Numbered from the stretch's first letter, positions 45,849 to 58,439 are shown. The stretch: 64,000 nt of DNA from Alitta virens (GCA_932294295.1 OW028583.1:3049501-3113500); one strand, 5' to 3'. Notes: generated by a model not told the origin, from the letters alone. Numbers and translations: made by a program.

Positions 45849-46735
45849 TGACAGTTACAAACTTGCACTGAGAATTATGTAGATTGAGTCACAATTAAGA
45901 TACCAAACTGGTTACTTTAATCCCCCCCCCCCCTGGCCTAGTACATTTTAATTAAAATATTTAAAAATTCAGTAGTCTTCAAAATACATTTAATGATTTT
46001 AATTTGTCAACCCCCCCCCCCCCCCCCCCGGTGAAAAATGTTCTGGATCCGCCCCTGAGTGGTATTAAGAATTTAAGACTAGGTTCTCTTTTGACAATGA
46101 CAAGTGTATTATATTCCGCATATTAAAATATATATTTTGCTACAATATTTGATTTCAAGCAGCAGCCTTGACACTTTCCACTAATAGGCACCATTGAATA
46201 GTGACAATTTCTTGGTTCGATAATGTCATTTGCTGTAAAAGACCTGTCACACACAACCAGTGAATTGAAGTGACTCTTGACAGCAAACTGATTCCATCCA
46301 GTTGTAAACAATGTTGGGAAAACCACAAAAACACAAGTGAAATGACTTACTGTCAATTTATGTGAAGTGTATACATCTTACTTTCATCACTATATATTAC
46401 ACTGCTATAGAAAATTTTTAGTCCAACATGAATTCCATTCCCAAATACGTTTACATAAAATTCAAGACAAAACCTAAAGTTTATGTAATTTCCATTTTAA
46501 GAACATCATACTTCTGAAACCACCTCAAAAAATAAGCCCTGTATTTTACTGTTATATTCATATTAACAATAATTACATTAATTTAATACAAACTCACTAA
46601 CAGACCATTGATTTCTGATAAAATATTGACTTTAATACTGATGTCTATTTTATTAATAATTATTAATATTTCTTAGCCAAAGAAACTAAACTTTCTGATT
46701 AACTTTTTAGTCAATTTTCACTACATGTCTAATTA
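45849..46735. other. AT-rich sequence with C-runs and a hAT-like terminus
   Basis: C-runs occur at 45921-45933 and 46011-46029. GTTCTGGATCCGCCCCTGAG at 46040-46059 resembles a hAT right terminus (CCGCCCCTG), but I cannot find a left end. Confidence 0.35.
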
Positions 46736-46890
46736 TACATGGCCAATTGTGCCACACACGTTTTCCATGTGTTTGGATAAACGCATGGAAAAAACATGGT
46801 TTTTGCCTCATTATAATTATCTCAAAACCATGCGTTTTCCATGCGTTTATCCTTCTCATGGAAAACACACGTGGCACATTTGGCCATGTA
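46736..46890. mobile_element. MITE family B, copy 3, full (155 bp)
   Basis: Same length and ends as the copy at 19028 (TACATGGCCAATTGTGCCAC / GTGGCACATTTGGCCATGTA), with the same orientation of the internal TTATAATTA spacer. Open frames across it on both strands are artefacts of the palindrome. Confidence 0.88.
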
Positions 46891-48780
46891 GACATTCTGA
46901 CTGTGTTGAGAATGGCTATCACCCCAGCTAATGTTTTACTATAACATGTCAGTCATTTTTATCGAGTTAAATGTTCCACCTTAGCTGAATAGTCAATATC
47001 ACTTGTATTGTTAGTCATAATGACAAACTCCTGAGTCAGAAAATGTTACTTTACATAGAATAGCACTAAATGGGATAAAGAAGGTATACAAGGAATTCGT
47101 CAGCCTAGAGTTAGTCTAGACTGTATATTGTTAGTCATAATGACTGACTTTTTAGTCAGAACTCTCAATGATAAAGAAATAGTGCTCATACAGCCAAAGA
47201 ATTGAATCAAAACTTTTCTCTGCAGCACAAATCAACCACATGGAACAAAATAATCAATACTGGACCACCAAAGAACTTCCATACCAATAAATCAATGTTA
47301 ACTATCAACAAGAGTCATTCTATATGGACATCTATAGAAAATACAATAAAAGGCTAATTCAGATGTCAATAATATGTAATAATAGTATTCATAAATAAAT
47401 CATGGTTTCATTATCCTGACCAGTTAATCAATCAATTGGTAAGTGGCAGACACCAGAAATTGTGGACACTTGAGCAATTACATGCAATTACTGGGTAATA
47501 TTACTAGGTAATAATGATTGCATTATTGCTACTAATGTGCCTAATTAACTGATAAAAGATATTAACCCAACGAAATCAATACTTTTGCAGGGAATGATAA
47601 CGACATAAATGCCAGTATCGAGAGCTTTTATTTCATTTGAATGTTTAAATAAATGGTCAAAATAATATATATTAAGAACAATTAAATAAATTATTTGTTA
47701 GGATATGAAGAATTTTATTATATTATCATAAATGTTTAGTGTCATAATGCCTAATAGCTACTGCTTTTAACTCTCAGTGATAGAAATAATGATGAAATGA
47801 TAAGTCAACTAAATATGATATTCAAGATTAATCTAGCTCAAATTGGCACTACATATTTATATTTTTCCTTTTCCCTATTACATAATAATATACAATGTAG
47901 AATCTACTAATCATACAGGATCTATTAATCACACATAATACACATTATAGTTTAATAAAAGAGATTCATAAAACACATAATTTCACCATTTCTGAACGAA
48001 AACTTCAAAACTAGTTTCTGCTGCGGACCAACCCACTAAAATATTTTCAACACGGCGCTTTAGATAACATTTCTGAATATACATACATATATCCGATACA
48101 AGAGCATAAAGGACAAATATTTAACGCTCTCTGAAACACAAATATAACGACACGAAAACGTCTAAATTTCTTCGACTAGCAAAGCAATTCTCTTTTTTCC
48201 CTTTTTCTAGACTTTTTTTCATTCCGAAACGCAAGAACAAAGTTTTCCAGATGATTTCAGGGTCAAAGTGTACACACACAAGGGCAGAGAGAAGGAAAAA
48301 CAGATGAGTTTGGTATTGATCATGGCCGAAAGGAAGAATTGCTATACCGTAAATCTGGCTTAGAGACGTACCGAAGAGACATTACAAGGTTTGCTGCAAT
48401 ACTTGTCTTACAAGTCTTGTGTACAAGATCATGAGAGAATCGGAGAAACCGGGTGGGTAAAAATTATGATTTTAAAATAAATCAAAATAATTAGCTTTTT
48501 ATGAATATGCACTTAGGGCTCAAGTACTGTCTAGCATGAGCCAAGTTTGATAATTTTCCAGCATTCCTTCTTAAACTTACTGAACTGTGCTCTAAAAATG
48601 AACAGAAATAGAAGTTTTTGGAAAAAAAAAATCAACTTTAAAAAACCGCGTTGTATTCAAATAAATAAATTTTTGGCGTCATAAAAATCTAGTTTTCAAC
48701 CAAATAAACTTGTTAAATTAAAAATATAATCAATCTTTTAATTTTTTCGCATCGACTTAAATCAATAATGATTTAAATCG
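46891..48780. other. Unannotated AT-rich sequence
   Basis: TATTGTTAGTCATAATGAC occurs twice, near 47008 and 47126, about 118 bp apart. Nothing else is recognised. Confidence 0.3.
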
Positions 48781-48807
48781 TTTTATTTAAATCTGCCAAC
48801 CCTGCAG
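48755..48807. mobile_element. Solo transposon end (ATTTAAATCTGCCAACCCTG)
   Basis: GATTTAAATCG..TTTATTTAAATCTGCCAACC ending in CTG is the inverted counterpart of CAGGGTTGGCAGATTTAAAT at 49979. Both have AAATCA-rich subterminal sequence. Confidence 0.5.
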
Positions 48808-49192
48808 AGAGATGAATAATGGCGTAGTAAGAATGTGGCTTTTCTAGCTATGCAGATGTAATTAAAAAATATAAATTTGTAATACCGCAGATTTCCTACA
48901 GGTTTAGAAATTTTTCTTGTGGGTTGGAAGCGAGAGGTTTTTGGAGAATTTTGGGGCGACTCCTCAAACACACCTTTCGTAAAATTTACCTCCGATAGTT
49001 CTTGCCAAAAAAAAAAAAAAAAAAAAAAATGGCGATGAAGAAGTGCAGTTTTGGAACCCCTAAAAATTACCAGTAACTTTGACCTTTTAACTTGCAAATA
49101 TTTGCATTGCATACAATTTTATTTTTTACTTTGACGGTTTGTTACTTTCCCAAATATTGCACACTCTCCCCCCCCCCCCCCCCGGCCCCAAA
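48808..49192. other. Unannotated sequence with A and C runs
   Basis: A-run at 49005-49029 and C-run at 49167-49183. The 109-codon minus frame here passes through the homopolymer and has no domain. Confidence 0.3.
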
Positions 49193-49467
49193 TTACAAAA
49201 TACTGCAATTCTATTGGCTGAAAAAGTTCCCGCCCTTGACTGTGATTGGCTGAAGCAAAGTGCATTCTAGCAGCAGTATTTTTAGTGCATTTTAATGTAT
49301 ATTTGACACCTTATCATTACAAATTGATTTCTGTTATTTCCCAGAGAAAATTATATTTATTGAATTAGTTATGATCTTCTATGTGTGAAAAGCAAAATGA
49401 GTAATAAGAGGAGAGGAAAGACTTACGTCTTGCTTAATTCTAGGCTGCTCAGTGAAAAGACTCTATT
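49193..49467 (+). repeat. Dispersed repeat E, copy B
   Basis: Plus-strand copy: ATTGGCTGAAAAAGTTCCCG, then CTGTGATTGGCTG, and ending GGCTGCTCAGTGAAAAGACT. It is nearly identical to copy A over the CCAAT/E2F part, and it is preceded by a C-run. Confidence 0.8.
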
Positions 49468-50246
49468 CATTATTAGCCTAATAAATTTATAGGTCCAGTC
49501 ATTTGCAGTTGAAACTATGGCCTGTTAAAATGATATTTATATATAAGCAAACGAAAATACTCATAGCATGCACAGCGCACAACAATTTGTTGCATTTATT
49601 GAGGCTCATTTCATTTTCACAAAAGGTTTCACATCACAATAGAACTGTATAGAGTGCAATATTATGATCCAGTTTCACATGCATTGTCAATTGTTGGACA
49701 TGCAATATATTGTAATAAATTGTCTGCACACGAGTCTCTTCTACATTATTATATCCGCAATGTTTTGTTGAAACAAAATGTCACTCAGACTCCCTCAAAT
49801 TATATATACTTTAGTGTTTGTGATATTAAAATGCCAAAAAATTATAATTAAATTAAATTAAGTATCATTGGTATGGGGTAATGCAATAAGCATAATATAA
49901 TGTGACATGTCCAAAAATAGTGAATTACGTCAATATTAAATTAAATTATTTGACAAATTAGTGAAATTACAAAAGACCAGGGTTGGCAGATTTAAATCAA
50001 GCAATTTTTATCACTGATTTAAATCAAGGCAAAGAAAAAATCTAAAAAACTCAACAATTTTAATTTTCTTATTTATCGAGTCCCCTCAAATTTTTTGTTA
50101 ATTCAAAAAGTTTGCTCAGTTTAAAACTTGATTTTTTACAATTCAAGGGTATCATATGGGTATGGGGTGATGCAATAAACATGATATGTGACATGTAAAA
50201 AAAACAGTGAATCATGTAAATATCAAATTACATTGTTTGCCAAATT
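49468..50246. repeat. Duplicated 100-bp block interrupted by a solo transposon end
   Basis: GGTATGGGGTAATGCAATAA..TGTGACATG..AGTGAATTACGTCAATATTA (49870-49960) recurs as GGTATGGGGTGATGCAATAA.. (50160-50245). Between them CAGGGTTGGCAGATTTAAAT (49979-49998) starts an element whose right end is not found. The rest of this stretch is unremarkable. Confidence 0.6.
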
Positions 50247-50492
50247 GCGAGACAAGGCAGATACATTTATAATGAGTTGTCTATTTTCTGTTGTAGAATA
50301 TCATATATATTTATAAACATTATACATCATGGTCACTGGTGCATGAAATGTCATGTTAGATATCATGTCATATCATGTTATTTGGCAATATGGAATCATG
50401 TATTAGCACCTGTCTGCTGCGCTTCCACTGAACATGCTATAACATGCTATAACATGCTATACAATCAATGTTACATTCATAGCTGCTCCAGC

Positions 50493-50998
50493 AAAATCCT
50501 ATCCTATACCATTTTACTCAGTCCTATCCTATCCTACCCTCTCCTATCATATCCTATCCTATCCCATCCTATCCTATCTTTACTCAATCCTAACCTATCC
50601 AATCCTATCCTATCTTATCCTATCTTTACTCAATCCTAACCTATCCCATCCTATCCTATCTTTACTCAATCCTAACCTATCCAATTCAATCCTATCCTAT
50701 CCTATCTTTACTCAATCCTAACCTATCCAATCCAATCCTATTCTATCCTATCCTATCCTATCTTTACTCAATCCTAACCTAACCTATGCTATCCTTCCCT
50801 ATTCTGTCCTATCCTATCTTATCCTATACTATCCTATCTTTTCTCAATCCTAACCTATCCCATCCTATCCTATCTTTTCTCAATCCTAACCTATCCCATC
50901 CTATCCTATCTTTACTCAATCCTAACCTGTCCTATCCCATACTTACTCAATCCTAACCTAGCCTATTGCTTAGTTATCCTATCCTATCCTATCCCTCT
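50493..50998. repeat. (CTATC)n pentanucleotide array with a higher-order unit
   Basis: CCTAT/CTATC pentamers; TTTACTCAATCCTAACCTAT recurs at about 50578, 50628, 50660, 50707, 50762, 50909 and 50939, giving superunits of 30-60 bp. Confidence 0.93.
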
Positions 50999-51470
50999 TA
51001 CAAAACAACGTTTTTAAATTAGACAACCCTTCTTTTTTGAATAAATTTCTTTTTTACTTCAGTGACTACAGTCCCTTTATGTGACATTTTTCACTAATTC
51101 ATTTGACCCAATGGCCTACTTCAAACACAGCAATGCCTCTGTTTTTCCCAAGTAAACATTTACAATTGCTCTCTCTGAGTCCCATGACAGCGAAAAAAAT
51201 CCCCTCAGTAAGATGCATGGATATGGAATCTATAAACATGAGTGAACATAGAGAACTTGGCAAATATGCCCCAGAAATATAAATCACAGGACTTTATACA
51301 GAATGATCGAACTCGAGTGTAAATCAATAATAATGTTATTTCCATTAAGTCAGGTCTTCGATGAAGTTGTGTAAAAAATGCGGCCGTTTGACGAAAACAA
51401 TAAAATGCGATTTCAAATAATTCCCTTTTTTTGCTTAATTTTTTTCTTTTCTTAAGTAACTTTGCATTCT
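50999..51470. other. Unannotated AT-rich sequence
   Basis: Minus-strand open frames at 51099-51287 and 51205-51543 lack motifs. Confidence 0.3.
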
Positions 51471-51542
51471 GCTGTATTGTATTGTATTCATTGTATTGTA
51501 GTTGCACAGCATTGAATTTTATCTGTATTGTATTGTATTGCA
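51471..51542. repeat. (TATTG)n array, interrupted
   Basis: Pentamers TATTG on both sides of about 30 bp of related sequence. Confidence 0.85.
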
Positions 51543-52965
51543 TATACTAGTAGTAATGATGAGATGATAATACAACCAAATCAGTAATGATTTCTGCATT
51601 TCATAAAGATTTTGATATTTTTCCCCAGAAATGATAGTACAATGTATAATTAGGAGCATTAGCTGCGCCAACATTAAAAAAGCAAAAATAAGACTTCTTC
51701 CACAACAACTTTGAATATTGGCAAAAATATGGCATATATTTCAGCATATATTCATGTATTATAGTATAAATAAATAAATCATAGGTATATAATAAAATGA
51801 ATGATCTAAAATAATCATGGCTGATCAAAATGAAATAAAAGATTTCTTGTAACGTGCCAAATTTATGTATTCATGCATGAACTAGCTAGAATAGCTAGAA
51901 TAGGTATATACAGCTGTGTTAAAATTACAGGTGCTATCTATTGTCTGCTTAACAACGAACTTTAACCCTAAGTATCAAGCTTCCAAATCTATCATTCAAT
52001 GAATCAATGCCAACTATCTATCTACAGATCATTCACAGTCTGTTTACATTTAAACATCAATAGATTATAGCAGCTACCTGAGTTTACTTCATATACTTAA
52101 TGGCTATATATAGTATTATACACACAATCGTGTCATTTCAACATATTGATTATAAACAAGTGCATAGTCATATAGAATGCATATGCTCTAGCTTGCTATA
52201 TTTAAACTGCACTGTAGTGTTTAAACATTGTCAGAATATACTTCAATATAGAATACAAAAATCCCATTGTTTACCAGATAAAATTCAAGTGTTTAGTGAC
52301 ACTATAAACCTGTTGTTTTTCAATATAAAAAACATGTATAATAAACATCTAGATTATCATAATATACTATGATTATAGAATACATATATGTACTTAGAAA
52401 AAAATATTGAAAATATAATATTGATCCTCCAAGCTGCACGAATTTATCCCATATTAAAATATACAATTTAAAGAAACAAATATTAATTGTGGTTTTCTTG
52501 TGTAAATATCATTTTTGTTATTTCAATTATCAAATAATTAATTTTTTTAACTGAATTAATTTCGGATTCTCTGTTAAAATTTGAGTGTTTTTATTTTAAA
52601 AAATTCTCAAATTCTTCACTTTATTGAAATCAATGTAGCAGTAATAAATTCAATTTAAGAAATTTTTAAAAATCTGCAAATTCTGAAGTCATAGATAGAC
52701 AATTATATACACCATGAAGGTCATGAATATTATACACCATGACTATATATTTAGTTATTTTTTGTACACATAGTTTTACTCTGTGCAACATTAGTCATAA
52801 ATGTCAACAGTGGATGCTTCAGCAGTTGTATTGATTGCCCAGTGTTGAGTGTGAACAACAAATAAGTTGTGAAACATTGCAAATTGCAAGAAGAATGTGA
52901 CATTAAATTATTCATGTGAGCTAATGAAGTTATGAGAAAATGAATAACAAGCAATTCAAGTTTTG
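51543..52965. other. Unannotated AT-rich sequence
   Basis: Very AT-rich. A 90-codon plus frame at 52100-52372 has no recognised motif. Confidence 0.3.
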
Positions 52966-53059
52966 TAATTGTATTGTATTGTATTATATTGTATTGTATT
53001 GAATTGTATTGAATCGAATTGTATTGAATTGTATTGTATTGAATTGTATTGTTGATGCT
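52966..53059. repeat. (TATTG)n array
   Basis: TATTG/AATTG pentamers, almost uninterrupted. Confidence 0.9.
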
Positions 53060-53103
53060 TAATGAAGATAAGACCATGTGCATCAATTTAAAAGGAACCA
53101 AAC

Positions 53104-53630
53104 TTGTTGAATGGAATTTGTTGTATTGTATTATAGTTTGTATTTTATTGTATTTGTTTAATAGATATATTAGACTTCATATGAATTTAAAAGGAATCAT
53201 ACTCATTTAATTGTATTGTATGGTATTGTTTTGTATTGTATAAGCAATGCAAATTACAAAGTGGCATAAAATATTGTATATGCATTGTATTGCACTGTAT
53301 TGTATTGTATAGGCATTCAAATTATAATATATATGTTAATAGTTATATGTATTGCATATGTACATGTATTTTATGATATGTATTGTATGTACTGTGCTAT
53401 ATATAGTGCTTCATGAAGGTATAAATCTAGAATGAGCTAATTATATTATTTGTATTGTAATGTATTGCATTATATTGCACTGTATTGTATTGCACTGTCT
53501 TATATTATATTGCATTATATTTCACTGCATTGTATTGTATTATATTGCACTGTCTTATATTATATTGCATTGAATTGCCTTGTATTGTATTGTATAACAC
53601 TTCATTGTATTGTATTGTCTTGTTCAATTG
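53104..53630. repeat. Interrupted TATTG pentamer arrays
   Basis: Runs at 53110-53150, 53213-53240, 53280-53312 and 53445-53628. TAAAAGGAAYCA.ACT words precede successive runs at 53088 and 53185, consistent with segmental copying of an array plus flank. Confidence 0.85.
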
Positions 53631-53989
53631 CATTTTTTTCTTATAAGTGGCAAGCATATCAACCCCTTTGTTAACCACTAATAAGTAGCACTTTCTAGCG
53701 TTGTTGACCCCAAAATACCGAAAGTAAAACATCCTCATAGTTTGTATGTAAACACAAAAAGACTAAGAAATATCAGACATTCCATGATATACACCTAAGA
53801 AAACAGAACACTAGTCTGCTGCTACTGCTTGTGCAAATAAATAGGAGTGTCCCCGGCCAACATTTATTCTAACGGGTTTTAGTTTGGTTCCTAAACAAAG
53901 TATAAAATACCCAAGGAAGATAGCATAAATTATAGATTTCAGGTCTCTGAGTCAACAAGTGTTAATGATTTCTTCACTGAGGTTTTCAT
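53631..53989. other. Unannotated sequence
   Basis: No feature recognised. Confidence 0.3.
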
Positions 53990-54293
53990 AGAGTTGTCAT
54001 TGATATCAATTTTTCATTCGATATCGATATCAGTATTCCAATTTTGATATCGCAAAATCGAGGAAATTCTGTATTTTCAGCATTCCCAGTTAGAAATGAA
54101 ACCACAAGTTCAAAAAGTTCACGTTTCAATTCAATGTACATGTGTGCCATGATGAGCACTTGACTACACAGCCCCCCCCCCCCCCCCACATTAAAAGGTA
54201 AATGGTTTTACAATGACTTGGGAGTTATATTCAAGGGATATCATATCAATATTTTCTAAATTCATCGATGTACAGCGTATCGATGACAACACT
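53990..54293. mobile_element. TIR element family G, copy 3 (internal block inverted)
   Basis: Starts AGAGTTGTCATTGATATCAA and ends GTATCGATGACAACACT, about 300 bp. The internal GTGCCATGATGAGCACTTGA is the reverse complement of the internal block in copies 1 and 2, so the interior is flipped relative to the ends. A C-run lies at 54173-54187. Confidence 0.7.
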
Positions 54294-54525
54294 AGTTTTT
54301 CATGTTAAAAATTTTGAGATTTTGGGTCTTGAAAACTAAAAGACACTCGGGTAGATAATGGCAGTCCCTTGTAATTGGTGTCTATGCTGAGGCAAGTAAA
54401 AGACCCCACCTACGGGGTAAATGTGTAACATGAGTGGACTCCTCTCACCTTATCAATCAACCCTAGATAGTGGCTAAAACTTGCCTCAGAGGGATGCACT
54501 TCCCATATCTATCTATCTATCTATC
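54294..54525 (+). repeat. SINE S1 copy with (CTAT)n tail, next to element G
   Basis: GTTTTTCATGTTAAAAATTT, GGGTCTTGAAAACTAAAAGA, GGCAGTCCCTTGTAATTGGT, GAGGCAAGTAAAAGACCCCA, CACCTTATCAATCAACCCTA, then a (CTAT)n tail at 54508-54525. It starts exactly at the right end of element G copy 3, as the nested copy at 5402 also starts in G sequence. Confidence 0.8.
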
Positions 54526-54529
54526 CTAA

Positions 54530-56606
54530 ATTATTTTCTGGGCATTTTGATGATTTGGAATCCAGATATTTTTAGGCAAGGAAAATTGGAAATCACATGT
54601 TGTGAATTTGTGAACCACCATATTAAATTAAACAAATTACAGATTAAATATTAAATAATTATGATAAGAAGCTTACATTTATAACATTATAATCTATTAA
54701 ATTTAAATGAAATGAATAATCAATATAATGTCATTCATAACTAATTGCAAAATATAGTTTTGAAAGAGTCTATGTATGTTTATATTTGTCAGTCTGTCCA
54801 TCTAAATGAACGAATGAATAACAAGAGTCATCATTATTGTTGTAAATAACTTGTATTTGTCAATGATAATAATAAAGAATCATACATAAAAAATATATAT
54901 TAAAAACTTTTCCTGCAGTGCTTTGTTATTTAATGTTAGGAACTAGATAATGCAAAGAAATTAATTTCCCCTTGCCCTTTTTTTCTGTTTTTGTGTTGTA
55001 ATATAGCAACATATAACATTGTATAATGAATCACTGACAGTCATATCTATAGTTTGCATGTATACATGATACATATCAATATATTTTCTATGAGCAGCGC
55101 GATGACTCATATATAGCCAGGTTGCTTTGAATGTACACGGTGTATGTATGTATACATGAGTGTGAATAAGGTTTTAAAACAACTCCGACAGCAGCGACCT
55201 AAATAATTGCAAAATGTACCTGGATGTTAGGGAATTATGAATATTTTTGCAGAGTTAATGTGCATTTTGCGTGATGCAAGACTTAACATCAAAACTTCAA
55301 AAAGAATTATAGTGATTATGAATCATATGTTGTGATGTGTACATTTTTGCTAGTGCATAAGTGACAGGTAGTTTGTTATAATTGTCCGAAAGAGATGAAT
55401 TTTTAATCGTATGATAAGTTGTTGATTTAAAGTGAAAGGTTTTCGCTAAATTAAGAAAAATTTTAGATTTCTCAGTTGTCATTGCTGTCATTTTATAAAC
55501 AGTATTAATAATTACAACTTTCAAATTTATATCTGATAATCATAGACAACTATGTTTTTCACGCTATATAAATCATATCCTCACAACTATCATGTAAAAG
55601 TGTAAAAAAATTCCAATATGACTTTACCAACTTTCAGTTACTTTCGTTTTAAAAAGACACTTACGAAAAATCCAACATAATCAAATGTTCAGAAGTACGT
55701 TTAGGGGAAGCCCATTCTAAACTGTCAAAGATAACAATATCTAAAATTGGATCATAACGACTGATAACAGGATCAAATGATCTTCTCTGAGTGTTTCACG
55801 AACATTTTACCGATATTTAAATCATGTCCCTCCCCCTAGGTGCTCTCGAAATCTTAAAATTAGAACAAATTGAAGAGCTCTATAGACATTAGTTCACAAT
55901 CTTTCTTTTTTTTTTTAAATCTGCAAACGTAGAATATACTGCACTGCCAATCAAATGCATACATGGAATTCTATTCTTCTAACAAATTAACAATATGATT
56001 TGTTATACTTTTGCGGGTGATAGAGTATACACAGTTGATAGAGTCCAAGTTGATAATAAATTGTATTATGGCATAATAAAACTAAAGAACTTACTATGAA
56101 GGTACACTATTAAAATACGAATGTTAAATTGTTAAACTTATTTCAGTGATTGTATTGCCTCGTCCAGTTAATTATGAAGGGACAATCAATTAATTTGCAT
56201 AAATATATTTATCATCATATCCTATTAAACTATATTCTATTTCTCTATTAATTATATGGGGGTTTTTTAAACTATTTTTAAAAAGTCTTTCATAATGTAA
56301 ACAACCTTTAAACAACTGCTATAAAAACACACTAACAATTAGTAATATGGCAACCACTAATCGACACATATGTCCACAATGATCAATCGAGTTTGTTTGT
56401 CTTTATAAATAATGTTGCGTAACTGCATATAATAATGCTGCTGTAGCATACAATAGTATAGGAGCTCCTTTGTCGGTATAACAATGCCTTAATTAACTGA
56501 ACCATCACCTAATTGCAATTTCGACACATCAAACACGAAGTTCTGTCAAAAAAATTAGTCAAATTATGACAGGTCATAAATGAAGCTGTCAAAATGAAAT
56601 ACATAC
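54530..56606 (-). other. Presumed intron 2 of the kinesin gene (left part); no exon recognised
   Basis: AT-rich sequence left of kinesin exon 2. I looked on the minus strand for the next motor exons (FAFD..F and GYN..IFAYGQTGSGK signatures) and found none here or further left. It contains short ORFs without recognisable motifs. The intron may be very long, or the remaining exons may be outside the window. Confidence 0.35.
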
Positions 56607-56830
56607 GTTTCCTTAACTCCAGTGCTAGGATGATACAAAATGGTTTGAGTAGGGTCCATATCCACCACACTTTTTGTACCCATCTCAATTTCTGAAAAGC
56701 AAAGTGAATTTTATAAGACATCTGGCTCTAAAAGAACAAATTTTCTACGACCGGGAAATTTCTTTTTCTTACCTCGTCGATTGAGCGGTCGAACCCTGAC
56801 GGCAACTTTCACCTTGTCTAAAGACGCCAT
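56607..56830 (-). CDS. Kinesin-3 (KIF13/Khc-73-like) motor protein, first two coding exons only
   Basis: Reading the minus strand, exon 1 (56830-56773) starts ATG and encodes a 19-residue start containing VKVAVRVRPLNRR, the beta-1 strand of a kinesin motor domain. It ends one base into a codon at donor CGACGAG/GTAAG. Exon 2 (56691-56607) follows acceptor TTTTCAG. It completes the Glu codon and continues EIEMGTKSVVDMDPTQTIL before donor AAAC/GTATGT. The joined frame (47 codons plus 2 bases) is open. The order REIE..TK..V.M...QTIL resembles the KIF13/Khc-73 branch of kinesin-3, plus-end-directed microtubule motors, more than KIF16B or STARD9. The subfamily is inferred from only 47 residues. The ATP-binding P-loop exon should lie at lower coordinates; I did not find it in the repeat-filled sequence to the left. 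Confidence 0.82.
56692..56772 (-). other. Kinesin intron 1 (81 bp)
   Basis: A short intron between the two kinesin exons, with GTAAG donor and a pyrimidine-rich tract ending TTTTCAG on the minus strand. The phase (1) matches on both sides. Confidence 0.75.
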
Positions 56831-57070
56831 TTTTGTATTCTAACCCTTCCCCTTTGGTAAATCCAATGAATAAACTATCCTTTTGCTATATGTGTCCAAT
56901 GTTGCTTCCTAATCCATCAGGTATATCCATTTTGCCCAATTTTCTAATGTCAACACATTGATGTGGATTGCTAGAAGCAGGCCATGTTTTGGCACCTGTC
57001 CCACAATGCACCCTTCTCCTGCGATCAGCACCTCCTGGCGCAAATGCCGCCAACTGCAAAACTGCAGGGC
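56831..57070 (-). promoter_or_regulatory. Probable kinesin 5' UTR and promoter, ZNF143/Staf-like motif
   Basis: The sequence upstream of the kinesin ATG is less AT-rich than the flanks. It contains CCCACAATGCACCC at 57000-57013 (plus-strand reading), close to the ZNF143/Staf binding consensus found at many TATA-less animal promoters. No TATA box is evident. The transcription start is unknown, so the UTR boundary is a guess. Confidence 0.4.
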
Positions 57071-57403
57071 ACTAATATTGAGAGTCCTGGTTGGTAGTTA
57101 ATTTTTAAATCAGAATTAATGTTAGCGTATGTACTTTTTAAAAGCCATGGGATTTAATGTGCAGGGGGCATGAAATCCACACACGTCCCCCTGTACCTAC
57201 CCCGGCACTTTTGGGATTTCAAGTGCAAAAAAAAAAAATGTTTCAATCATTCAAAAGTATTAATGTTCATACATTTCAGTGTGTGTTGTAACATGACAAC
57301 CACATTTTTCATAGTTTATATTTTGATTTGTTGGTCATGTGAAAACCTGTTATGCCAGCTATAACGGTAACAGGAAGGACAGTAACCGAAGTTTCAATTC
57401 CAT
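57071..57403. other. Sequence between the kinesin promoter and the tandem duplication
   Basis: AT-rich with an A-run at 57227-57238. Nothing recognised. Confidence 0.3.
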
Positions 57404-57941
57404 TTTATAATAATGGAGTGCTTTCGGAATTGCTTTTAAGCTCTGATAAATAGCTTCCTTATAAACTTGGTAACAGGAATGACACATAAAAGTCACCCCT
57501 GGCAATACACTCTATTCTTTAAATACTGAAAATTATTTGAAACGTGTACAATGGGGACAAGACTCTTGGTTTAACATATGGTTCATTCCACAGAAATGGT
57601 GCACACAACTTTCAAATGTGATTATTTATAACATAGCCTACAAAACGTTTTGATAATATTAATGTGGTGTGAGGATGGGCAGACCAACGTTAAGATAAAT
57701 ATACACACAAGAAATGTGAGTCACTTTTCAATCAAATGTGGCAACTACTTAAGGTAGACAAACTTGACTATAATATGTTAATCAGATTTGACCAAATAAA
57801 AGGCAGCAAAAAGGGCATGTCGCACACCTCATTTTAGATATCTCTTTATTACCCTGCTCAATGAGTGTATCATTCAATATAATAATTAGGAGAAGTTGAA
57901 TTTTCAACTAGCAAAGAAAAAAGTTAATTATTTGCTACACT

Positions 57942-58228
57942 TTTCAAGAGCAGCCCCGAATTCAGCAAGACATAAGTTCCTGTCCTCTTATTACTCATTT
58001 TGCTTTTCAAACATAGAAGATAATTAGGTGTACTAGCTTTTCAAGAAATATGCTTTTCTCATGGAAATAACATAAATCAATTGAATGATAACTAAAGATA
58101 CTGCTGATTGGATGCATTTGCTCCAGCCAATCACAGTAAAAGATAGGAACTTTTTCAGCCAATAAAACTGCAGTATTCTGTAGTAGCCATCTGGTGGAAA
58201 TATCAAGAAACTTCTGTGAAAATCCTTC
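57942..58228 (-). repeat. Dispersed repeat E, copy C
   Basis: Minus-strand copy of the same repeat, matching copy D over nearly its whole length as part of the tandem duplication. The reading frame after ATGTTTGAAAAG is broken here. Confidence 0.75.
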
Positions 58229-58439
58229 TTAGTTTTGCTAAAGTGGGGAGTCTAGTGACCTAGCTGCAAGGTTGTTTTTTTTTTGGGAGAAAAACTTATG
58301 CTTTGCTGTGCTTCCAATGAAGTCTGCTCGTATCATTCCAAACCAAAGTGACGAGAATGAAGTCATCATCATTTAACTTTATCCCATCCATTAAGTTTGT
58401 TCTACTGTAGGATATATGCATGTCATGGGCACGGCAACC

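Noticed and set aside
46707..46944. Three overlapping frames on both strands
   Set aside because: They all lie within the near-palindromic MITE B copy at 46736-46890.
50277..50639. 120-codon frame with Leu-Ser-Tyr-Pro repeats
   Set aside because: Product of the CTATC array.
52751..53738. Minus- and plus-strand frames with NTIQY or ALYCI-type repeats
   Set aside because: Products of the TATTG arrays.
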